Shown here in pieces: positions 30,400 to 38,600 of a DNA stretch of 64,000 nt. The DNA is taken from NCBI RefSeq assembly GCF_008932115.1, contig NZ_CP044543.1, forward strand, positions 3,540,501-3,604,500, read 5' to 3'. The position numbers were made by a program, and so were the translations under genes. The notes under the pieces were generated by a model, which worked only from the letters and a program-made list of their open reading frames with translations, was not told the origin of the DNA and did no database searches. Source of the stretch: Bradyrhizobium betae (GTDB lineage Bacteria > Pseudomonadota > Alphaproteobacteria > Rhizobiales > Xanthobacteraceae). Position 1 is the first letter of the stretch; the number at the start of each line of letters is the position of its first letter.

Positions 30400-30839
30400 T
30401 TGCCCACCGAGTTCTTCAAGCCGAAGAAGACCCAGCCATTCCATTTGGTGCCCGTGATCTGGCGGGCGACGGAGGACAGGGATTTGTAGGGACGGCCGAG
30501 ATATTCGAAGTCGTCATGGCGGACCGTGACGCAGTGCTCTACGCTTTCCCATTCGCGGATCAGCTTGGTCCCGGCGACAGGCCGCAATAGAGGGCGGGCC
30601 TTGCGATCCGCCGGCTTCTGGTCTGCATATTGCCTGGCCATGGCCTTGAGTCGCTCGGTGGTTTCCCGGTTTAGGCCGCCATGGGCCAGTTCTTGAATGC
30701 GGTAGGCGAGCCGGCTCTCCAAGAAACGGCGGTTATAGGCCGGCGGCTCGGAATCAAAGAGTTCGCGCCAGCGGGCCTTCAATACGGGGGCAGTGGCGCC
30801 CTTAAGTGCGGCCAATTGCGCCAGCATAGACGGTTTCAT
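30396..30839 (-). CDS. DUF2924 protein
   Basis: 147 residues with the DUF2924 pattern: LWRELFDSEPP-like ARWRELFDSEPPAYNRRFLE early and the DNA-mimic-like end EYLGRPYKSLSSVARQITG with WNGWVFFGL. DUF2924 genes regularly sit directly before large serine recombinases in alphaproteobacterial mobile elements; function is unknown, possibly recombination control. GGAGAGGGG stands just before ATG 30839. The stop overlaps the recombinase start by 4 bases, so the two are an operon. Confidence 0.88.
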   Translation of the reverse strand: MKPSMLAQLAALKGATAPVLKARWRELFDSEPPAYNRRFLESRLAYRIQELAHGGLNRETTERLKAMARQYADQKPADRKARPLLRPVAGTKLIREWESVEHCVTVRHDDFEYLGRPYKSLSSVARQITGTKWNGWVFFGLKNSVGK

Positions 30840-31041
30840 GGCCCCTCTCCATTCTCCGGAACGGGCCGACCAACGCTCTGCAACGATGAGAAGTAAAGCG
30901 AGTTTTCGCCGTTCACTTCCGAAACTTGACTGGACTTTCGATTCAGCAAGCGATCAAGACCGAATGCCAAAATCTCAGCAATTTCGGACAAGCAATTATC
31001 AGTTGCGAGGTTGACGGCCGACGCTGAATGACTCCACGGAA

Positions 31042-31254
31042 TCATTGCGAGTGACCACTTGCCGCGGCGTCACAGGCGGCCAACCAGGCATCAATTTCAT
31101 AAACGAAGTAATAAACCAGGCGAGACCCACAACGATGGTGAGGCGGCCCGACCTTGGCCATACGCCACTTGGCGAGCGTGGATCGGCTTACGCGAAGATA
31201 CTTTGCTGCTTCAATGGCGCGCAGCCGTTGGCTTTGTTCTAGATGCACTTTCAT
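31042..31254 (-). CDS. AlpA/excisionase-like DNA-binding protein
   Basis: 70 residues carrying a MerR/AlpA-type helix-turn-helix: AIEAAKYLRVSRSTLAKWRM followed by a wing-like RLVYYFVYEIDAWL. AlpA-type proteins control integrase genes or act as excisionases in prophages and islands. It lies 202 bp upstream of the DUF2924-recombinase operon, same strand, which fits control of excision. The role is inferred from size, fold and position. Confidence 0.8.
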   Translation of the reverse strand: MKVHLEQSQRLRAIEAAKYLRVSRSTLAKWRMAKVGPPHHRCGSRLVYYFVYEIDAWLAACDAAASGHSQ

Positions 31255-31306
31255 GCTCCTTGGCGACTATGATTCGTCTTGTGCCAAGGAAGCTGTCAGA
31301 CGCCGC

Positions 31307-31936
31307 TTATAGCGTCAGGTGATACAAAGGCGTCCATTTGCTAGACTGACCCCAGCGGCTGGGATGCTCAAGTCCAATGGTCTCAAGAAATTCAGGCTCG
31401 AAGAAGAAGTACCGCCAAGACCCTTTCGGGTACGCCATATTGCGCTCGACGCGGCAGTAGCTTGCCTTCATTGCATCTGGCCCGCCAAACGCAGGGGTGT
31501 TTTCGAGGATCATCGATGCGCATTCGTAGGCCCTTAGCCAATTATGTCCGTACCAGATTGACATCTTTCTTGGATGCTCGAGCACATTAGGGGGCGCGTC
31601 CGCGTCCATTCCGAGCGCTTCCTTAAAGTGTTTTTGCTGAAAGCGCGCGCCTCGAACTGTATCCCAGCGCATCATATCGATCATATCCTGACGGCAGCGG
31701 TCCACGACGCCAGATGAGCGGCCTCGGTTCTTGGGTCGACTAGGCCTCAATTGTTGGCAGTAGCCTTGAGCAGCATGACTGACCAGCCAATCGGGAACCG
31801 GTACCTTATGGCGGTCGCAGAAGAAAAGCGCGGCTGCTGGCGCGAGTTCGATGCCGGCATCAGTCGCCATTTGCAGTCTATGGAGCTGGCGCTGTTTAGG
31901 ACCGTCAGTTGCCGAGCGCGTTCGATGCACCGCCAT
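31307..31936 (-). CDS. Hypothetical protein of the recombinase region
   Basis: 209 residues, no family recognised. The N-terminal third has basic and helical segments (GPKQRQLHRLQMATDAG); the C-terminal part is aromatic-rich (SWRYFFFEPEFLETIGLEHP). No signal peptide or membrane segment is visible. It lies 52 bp upstream of the AlpA-like gene on the same strand. It could belong to the integration/replication part of the mobile element. Confidence 0.6.
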   Translation of the reverse strand: MAVHRTRSATDGPKQRQLHRLQMATDAGIELAPAAALFFCDRHKVPVPDWLVSHAAQGYCQQLRPSRPKNRGRSSGVVDRCRQDMIDMMRWDTVRGARFQQKHFKEALGMDADAPPNVLEHPRKMSIWYGHNWLRAYECASMILENTPAFGGPDAMKASYCRVERNMAYPKGSWRYFFFEPEFLETIGLEHPSRWGQSSKWTPLYHLTL

Positions 31937-32087
31937 GGCTCAAGACCCTCCTAATGATTCGTCGCCAGGATGATATTCGAAGGCCTTTCAGCAAAATACT
32001 CGTTTTACACGGCAGTAGTCGATCTTCACAATTTCCATTCAGCGCAAAGCAGCCTCTGATTGCAACCGTATTGCAGATGGGATTCGC

Positions 32088-32867
32088 ATGCCGGTCACTC
32101 CACTTGAAACGCTTCTCGCTCACAAGGTCATAAATTTGGCCGTCGAACTCTCGGGAGCAGAAAAGCGGGTGGCCGGCGCGCTAATTGATCATTTCAACCG
32201 TCGCACAGGGCAGTGCGACCCGAGCCTCAATACGCTTGCTGATCTTATTGGCATGAGCCGTCGTACGGTTATGCGTGCGGTCGCCCGTCTGGAACGGTTG
32301 GGTCTTTTTCGTAAGGTGCGGCACGGTGGGAAGTTTCACCGTAATAGTTACGAACCAATCTGGTCCTCGTTTAGAGAAGCCGAAGATCGATGGAATGATC
32401 GGCGCAGGTCTCGGAAGCAAAAGTTTGCGTCGCTCGGAGTGTCACCTTCGACGGGGCCGACGCGACACCCTGAGGGTGACGGGCATGGCCACCAAACCTA
32501 TTCTAGCAATCCATTATATAAAACCTTAGCAGTCAAACGCCATGAAGGTTCGATTGCGCGAGTAGCGCCAGTTGCAAGCTCGGCGACGAAGTTGCCCAGG
32601 AAGGAGTTTGAAGCATCCAACGCTAGAGCGCCAACGACGTCTTCCGCAGACGTGGCGCGTATCGCTGCCGAACGGCGATGGAGCGACAATCTCCGATGCG
32701 AGCTGTCGACGAAAGTCGCGGTGTACGGAGCGATCGTCGATTTCATTGACGAGCCGCTACGCATTGCTGCCACGGAAGCTGAACTCAACTGTCGCGGTGC
32801 TGGGCTGCGACTAATCTTGCAGCGTTACCGCGATAGTGCCGCCGAGATAGGTGGCCGTGATGAGTAG
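32088..32867 (+). CDS. Helix-turn-helix replication/regulatory protein
   Basis: 259 residues. The N-terminal 85 residues form a winged helix of the HTH_36 type: GAEKRVAGALIDHFNRRTGQ, LADLIGMSRRTVMRAVARL and a wing LFRKVRHGGKFHRNSY. Proteins like this serve as replication initiators or regulators in plasmids, integrated elements and prophages. The middle is low-complexity and basic; the last 60 residues are helical. It is divergent from the 31307-31936 gene across 151 bp, and the phage-like genes follow downstream. The exact role is not known. Confidence 0.65.
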   Translation: MPVTPLETLLAHKVINLAVELSGAEKRVAGALIDHFNRRTGQCDPSLNTLADLIGMSRRTVMRAVARLERLGLFRKVRHGGKFHRNSYEPIWSSFREAEDRWNDRRRSRKQKFASLGVSPSTGPTRHPEGDGHGHQTYSSNPLYKTLAVKRHEGSIARVAPVASSATKLPRKEFEASNARAPTTSSADVARIAAERRWSDNLRCELSTKVAVYGAIVDFIDEPLRIAATEAELNCRGAGLRLILQRYRDSAAEIGGRDE

Positions 32868-33274
32868 GCAGACCCGGGGGGCGGGTGAAAAGTCAGGGGC
32901 GTGTGCAAGCACGGACCGGCGCCTCTCTCATTCAGGGATTTTTTTCCGGCGCAGGCGAATTTTCGGGCCTATAGGCGGATGCATTTTCGGCGCCTCACCC
33001 TGTCAAGCATCTAGCCGTGCTGCGACCGCCTGCAACGCTTTGAACACGCAGTACAATTTCAACGCGGATGGTTCTGTCGCCCATCGTGTTGGACCTAACC
33101 GCGGTAAGCAGCAGGTAAAATCGACCATTATTTTCCTTTGCGCGGCTCGGGATGATCATGCGCGGCTGAGCGCAAAAAGATGAATCAATTCAATAGCGTT
33201 GGTTTCGAAAAATTGTCGCGTAATTCCCTAGGGGGAGGGGGTCCAATGACAGGGCAATGTGCAAAGGCCGAGAG
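32868..33274. other. No gene recognised between HTH gene and methyltransferase
   Basis: About 400 bp. A 110-codon open frame overlapping the preceding gene exists, but its translation has no recognisable domain and an Arg/Ser-rich composition typical of shadow frames. No clear promoter or repeat seen. Confidence 0.5.
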
Positions 33275-34558
33275 ATGACACAAGTGACGTACCCAGAAGA
33301 AGCGAACGCACGACTTCAGATCGAATACTGGCCGCTTGATCGGCTGATCCCCTACGCGCGTAATGCGCGCACCCATAGCCCCGCCCAGGTCGCTGAGATC
33401 GCTGGAAGCATTCGCTCCTTCGGCTTTTCGAATCCGATCCTCGTCAGCGAAGACGCAGATATCATCGCGGGACACGGCCGGCTGGCCGCTGCTCGCAAGC
33501 TCGGTCTGACGGAAGCGCCCGTCGTGGTCCTGCGAGGATTGACGGAGGTGCAGCGCCGCCAGTTGGTGCTTGCCGACAATAGGATTGCGCTAAATTCAGG
33601 CTGGGACAGCAAGATGCTAAGCCTCGAACTGGCCGACTTGTCTGCGTTGGGTGCCGATCTCGCATCTATTGGCTTCAGCAAGAAAGAGTTGGCGGCCGCG
33701 CTGTCACGGGTCGAAAGCGGCTTAACGGACGAGAACGATACCCCCTCAATGGTCGAGGTCGCGGTCTCCCGATCTGGTGACATCTGGCGGCTCGGTCCGC
33801 ATCGCGTTGCGTGCGGCGATAGTCGAGACGCTGCTCTCGTCCATTCACTGCTGGCTGGTGCCTTGCCTCAATTGATGGTCACCGATCCACCCTATGGCGT
33901 CGAGTACGACCCGGAATGGCGTCATCGGCGCGGCGTCAACAATTCGAAGCGTACCGGCAAAATCCGCAACGATGAGATCGCCGACTGGGAGCCTACCTGG
34001 AGTTTATATCCAGGCGAGATTGCTTATGTTTGGCATGGAGCTTTACGGTCGTCCATCGTAGCCGAAAGCCTTCTGAAGAGCGGCTTTTCGATTCGCGCGC
34101 AAATCATCTGGGCCAAGGACCGCTTGGTCATGAGTCAGGGAGACTATCACTGGCAGCATGAGCCCTGCTGGTATGCGGTCCGGAAGAAGGGCAACTGGAC
34201 CGGCGATCGCAAGCAAACAACCGTCTGGAATATCAGCAGTGGCGGGCAGGATGCCGAAACCAAGCATTCGACCCAAAAGCCGGTCGAATGCATGCGCCGG
34301 CCAATGCTGAACAACTCAAGTCCCGGACAGGCGGTGTACGAACCCTTCCTTGGAAGCGGAACGACCCTGATCGCGGCGCAATCGTGTGGACGCATCTGCT
34401 TGGCATCCGAGATCGATCCATTATTCGTCGATGTCGCGATCCGCCGATGGCAAGCCTTCACAGGTGAGAAAGCAATTCGTGAACGAGATGGCGCGTTCTT
34501 CGAAACGCTGGAGCAGGAGACTCTATCGCCGGACGGCGCTCGCGATCCCATGGCGTGA
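33275..34558 (+). CDS. ParB-domain DNA methyltransferase of phage type
   Basis: 427 residues from ATG 33275. An N-terminal ParB/Srx-like domain (LIPYARNARTHSPAQVAEIA, IIAGHGRLAAARKLG) is fused to a DNA methyltransferase with catalytic VTDPPYGVEYD and SAM-binding EPFLGSGTTLIAAQ, in the DPPY-first order of the beta class. Such ParB-MTase genes usually lie directly before terminase genes in alphaproteobacterial prophages and probably protect phage DNA from host restriction. It overlaps the terminase small-subunit start by 4 bases (GTGA). The base methylated (N4-C or N6-A) and the target site are not determinable here. Confidence 0.88.
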   Translation: MTQVTYPEEANARLQIEYWPLDRLIPYARNARTHSPAQVAEIAGSIRSFGFSNPILVSEDADIIAGHGRLAAARKLGLTEAPVVVLRGLTEVQRRQLVLADNRIALNSGWDSKMLSLELADLSALGADLASIGFSKKELAAALSRVESGLTDENDTPSMVEVAVSRSGDIWRLGPHRVACGDSRDAALVHSLLAGALPQLMVTDPPYGVEYDPEWRHRRGVNNSKRTGKIRNDEIADWEPTWSLYPGEIAYVWHGALRSSIVAESLLKSGFSIRAQIIWAKDRLVMSQGDYHWQHEPCWYAVRKKGNWTGDRKQTTVWNISSGGQDAETKHSTQKPVECMRRPMLNNSSPGQAVYEPFLGSGTTLIAAQSCGRICLASEIDPLFVDVAIRRWQAFTGEKAIRERDGAFFETLEQETLSPDGARDPMA

Positions 34559-35049
34559 TCGGAACGGATATGCGTGGCCGTCGTCCAAAACCAACGAGGA
34601 TCAAGGCTTTGACGGGTAACCCGGGGAAACGCCCCCTCAATGTGCACGAGCCGCGGCCTGAACCCGCGCTACCTGAGTGCCCACCGCAACTCAATTCAGT
34701 TGCGAGGGGGGAATGGGCGCGACTGACCGGCGAGCTTTCAAAGCTCGGCCTCATAACTCACCTCGATCGCGGCGCCCTGGCTACCTATTGCGGCGCCTAT
34801 GCGATGTGGGCAGAAGCGATGGAGCAGATTCAAAAGTTCGGTACGATGGTCAAATCACCGACAGGATATCCGATACAGTCTCCCTACCTGGCAATCGCCA
34901 ATCGACAGGCGGAAATCATGATGCGCATCGCGTCGGAGTTCGGTTTCACGCCTGCAAGCCGCAGTCGGATAGTGACCCCTCCGCCAGATCAACTGCCGCT
35001 CTTCGACGGATTAAGTCGGGAAGACGAAGATGCTAACGATGCCTCATGA
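34555..35049 (+). CDS. Phage terminase small subunit, P27 family
   Basis: 164 residues starting at GTG 34555 (ATG 34570 possible). The start RGRRPKPTRIKALTGNPGKR is the P27-family hallmark, and ARLTGELSKLGLITHLDRG and SPYLAIANRQAEIMMRIASE continue it. The small subunit recognises phage DNA for packaging. A large terminase should follow but does not: after 35049 there is no phage gene, only hairpin repeats and the dif-like repeat copy 2. The prophage is therefore a truncated remnant and this gene is probably without function. Confidence 0.88.
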   Translation: MIGTDMRGRRPKPTRIKALTGNPGKRPLNVHEPRPEPALPECPPQLNSVARGEWARLTGELSKLGLITHLDRGALATYCGAYAMWAEAMEQIQKFGTMVKSPTGYPIQSPYLAIANRQAEIMMRIASEFGFTPASRSRIVTPPPDQLPLFDGLSREDEDANDAS

Positions 35050-35100
35050 TGAGGGTTGGTGGGCACGGTCCGCCATTTCTCCTGGAGCCTTCCCCGAATT

Positions 35101-35134
35101 TAGCCCTATCTGGCAGACAGGGCTAAAGTCGGAC
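35101..35134. repeat. Hairpin repeat, copy a
   Basis: AGCCCTATCTG and AGACAGGGCT form a hairpin, followed by AAAGTCGGAC. A closely similar unit occurs at 35235. Both lie between the terminase gene and the dif-like repeat copy 2. Confidence 0.55.
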
Positions 35135-35234
35135 AAAGCACGCTGCAGGGAAACGCCCTTAAGAAGCGTATTTCCCTTTGGACGGTTAGGAAATGGGGTT
35201 TGTGCGCCATTGATTTATGAACGCAGGCCATACC

Positions 35235-35266
35235 TAGCCCTGTCTGGCCGGTAGGGCCAAAGTTGA
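35235..35266. repeat. Hairpin repeat, copy b
   Basis: AGCCCTGTCTGG and CCGGTAGGGC followed by AAAGTTGAC, in the same orientation as copy a 134 bp earlier. It could be a regulator site or a remnant recombination site. The DNA between the copies has no recognised gene. Confidence 0.55.
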
Positions 35267-35302
35267 CTTGCCATGTAGCCTCTTGGTCGGCCGTTGGCCT
35301 GC

Positions 35303-35330
35303 TTCTTCCATAACCTCTCATACGCGATCG
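35303..35330 (+). repeat. Dif-like repeat, copy 2
   Basis: Left arm TTCTTCCATAA, spacer CCTCTC, right arm ATACGCGATCG; the right arm has GCGAT where the other copies have GCGAA. The bases to the left (CGGCCGTTGGCCTGC, 35288-35302) nearly match those before copy 5. It lies about 290 bp upstream of the giant helicase gene and after the truncated prophage scrap. Confidence 0.65.
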
Positions 35331-35617
35331 CAGCTGGCTCGCCGGAAGTCGAAGCCGTGTTCTCACGGATCTACTTTGGTCGTGAAAGAGAAGAATTTTC
35401 TGGACACAGCGCACGGCCGGATCATAAAAACGGATTAACTAAGGATAACTCGCGGAAAATACTGCGAGAATCTGGGGGCTATGGTGCATTTCAGTCTGGG
35501 GTTCTTCGTCTCATTGCCGCGGAGCGCGGCAACTCGGACAGGCTATTGCCCGCTCAACGTCGCGCCGCAGGTTCATTCCATCGGCGGCAAGATCTCGGAC
35601 CATTAAAGGCTTGTTCC

Positions 35618-38600
35618 ATGGGGAAACCGTCCAGCTCTGACGGACTAGATGCGCTCGTCCGCACTAGAATCGAGAATCTTCGTCCAAAGCTGCTCGATCT
35701 GAGCCGCCGTAACCCCCTCATTTCAACCAAACTAGGGCCGCGCTCGAATTCTCATTTGAGGGCCGTAGACGAGCTCCCTGACGTCCTGTTCTTCAAGCTG
35801 TGTAATGGAGATCAGCTGCAGTTCGTACCTCTTCCGCCCATCGACGAGGATCCTCGTGACGAGCAGACGGCTACTTTCAGGGACGCGCTAATCAATGCGC
35901 GGCTAACAGACGACGCCTATGTCGCTGCCATGGAAGCCGTGGATCGAGACGGCGATGACTATCTCGATAAAACTCGCGCCGCGGAGCGCGACCTCAGAGA
36001 TCGGCTGCGGCAGCAACTCGGAATGGCCCCTCGTGTACAAAAGTCCGAGGTGAATCTTAGTCAGCATGCCAAGAACAACGGGATACTCCCCTCTTACGAT
36101 CTGCCGCCGATCGATGCCGAGCATGCCGACGGGCGGCATACTGACGATAAGATTCAGATGCTGTTGCTCCCGTCCGATCTGGAACGCAAGCTGAACGCAA
36201 TCATTTCTAAGAGCCGGACCTGGCTGCAGGAAACCGGTACGAATGTGCTTCAAGTTGCGTTCGGGTTCTTGGAATGGGCGGAAGTCGAACGGAGCGAAAG
36301 TTCGTTCGCGCCCCTCATCCTCCTGCAGGTAGAAGTGAAGCGCACGCGGACGCCGCAGGGGGCCAAATACTTCCTTGCTGGCACTGGAGATGAGCCGGAG
36401 CTAAATGCCGTACTCGCCGAGAAGCTGAGGCTCGATTTTTCCGTCGAAATGCCAAAGTTCGAGGGCGCCTCAGTCGAGGCCTATCTAGCCGACATGGGAA
36501 AAGTTCTCCCTAAAGGAAAAAAGTGGCGGGTTAGGCGCCAGGTGGCCATTGGTGTCTTTCCCTCTGCTCGAATGGCAATGTATCACGATCTCGATCCCAG
36601 TCAGTCGGACTTTCCGCAAAACGAGATAGTGCAGTCACTGCTCGCCGGCTCAGAGTCCGCTGGTGCTTCTCCCTTTGCGGAAGAATATGGGATTGATGAG
36701 CCGGAAATCGAGGCCAAAGTACCGTGCCTGGTTATGGACGCTGACTCATCGCAGTTCAGTGTTCTGGTCGATATCGCCGATGGCAGAAATCTTGCTGTCG
36801 AGGGGCCGCCCGGCACGGGCAAGTCACAGACCATCGTGAATGTAATCGCAGCAGCTCTTGCAGAGAACAAGAAGGTTCTCTTTGTGGCAGAGAAGCTTGC
36901 TGCTCTGAATGTGGTCAAAGCCCGGCTCGAGGCGGTCGGGCTGGGTGAGTTCTTGTTGCCGCTTCAGGCTGAGAAGTCGACGCGCGAACAGGTGATCGAG
37001 TCGGTAAGAGCTCGACTTGATATGCAGAAGACGTCGGCCGTTCGGGGCTATGATAGCAAGATCGAAGAATACCGGCGCATCCGGCAAGAGCTTGCAGAGT
37101 ACATTGAACTTCTGACGACCGAGTTTGATCGATCGGGATTGACGGTTCATGCCATTCTCGGAAAGAGCATTGCAACTAGCGATCGCTTGTCCAGTATTCC
37201 GAGTGAGACGCTCGAGCTTTGTAAGCTCCGGCCCGAGATGCAAACAGCGACTGGACTGGCTGGATTCGCTCAGCTCGGCCAACAGATCGAAAAGGCTCAT
37301 GCCGAAACACTCAATGCGGGGCCGAGTTGGAAGGACACGCGGCTCGTTCATCCGGAGCGGTTCATAGTCGAAGAAGCATGCGCGATTGCGAAACGAGCTT
37401 CAGGCGAAGCATTGGAGCTCGCGTCGGCCCTTAAGGCGCTCGAGCCCTGGACTCTTGAAAAGGAGACTCGGCCCAGCTTAGAGGCGCTTCGCAAGTCGCT
37501 TGCCGCGTGCCTGGACCACTTGCGACAACATTCGACGGAACTAGTTCGAAACGTACTTGCTGAAGGTCGAGCGGAGCTACTCGCTTCATTTCTCAAGCAA
37601 TGTGCCGATCTAAGCGCATCGGTAGATCGAATAGGCTCTGAGCTTTCGGAGGTGCCAGACGCGACGGTATTGGAAAAGATTCGGCAGCTCGAGATAATCT
37701 GTGAACGCGAGCCGCTCGCTGAAATTGGCGAAGAAGCTCTGACTGAGACGTTACAGGCGAACTTAGAGTCGGCCAAGAGGGCGCGTGAGATTGCGGCCAA
37801 ATTGGCTCCGCTTGTGGCTGCTTACGAAGCCGCCAAGAACTGGGCGCTAGATGATATCGGCAGGGCGCACGCTCTGTGTCGGGATGTTGGCCGTGAAGCA
37901 CTCTCCATGCGCAGTGGCAAACTCTCGGAGTACAACGCTCACTATCATTTGCGCAGGTTGTGCGAGGAGGGGCGGCAGCTACAGCAGCAGCGGACGAGCT
38001 TGTCGGAGCGCATGTCGCTCTCCGTTGACATTCCAACCGAGCAGCTCATTGCTTGCGCGACGAGCCTCCGAACCGCTGGCCCATTCGGATTCCTCTCGTC
38101 CAGGTATCGGGAGGCCAAGCGAATATTCATGGCGATTTCGCGCTCGCCAAAATACTCTAAGATAGATGCGCTCCAAAATCTCGATGAACTTGTTGCATTT
38201 CGGCGTAAGTCTGACGACTTCGTCAGGCAATCCGAAGCGACAGGCCTATTTGGGCTTTACTATCGTGGTCTCGATACCGACTTCGAGCCGTTCGGTCGTG
38301 CAGCGCGGTTCTTCGAGGTGCTATCTACAGAGTTTGGCGGCCACGAGCAAACCTCGTTGCGCGAATTCTTGCGTGACGGCGCGTTGAATCAGTTGGAACT
38401 GCTACCGGCAATTCCAAAGACCGGGATTTCGATCAGTTTCGCTTCTTTGGACGAACGGATTGCTGCTGCAGAGTATGAGGCAGCACGCCTTAAGAACGTC
38501 ATCGCTGAGCTTAGGCCCGTCGCCAAGGTCGTAACAAATCAGCAGATCGGTCTCGTGGAGATCCGGGATGTTAGGCTGCGATTGGAAGCCCTGCTATCGG

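Noticed and set aside
32851..33183. 110-codon frame after the HTH gene
   Set aside because: No recognisable domain, poor composition and no ribosome site of its own.
35294..35617. 108-residue N-terminal extension of the giant helicase
   Set aside because: The extra stretch contains the dif-like repeat and looks non-coding; homology-like sequence starts after ATG 35618.
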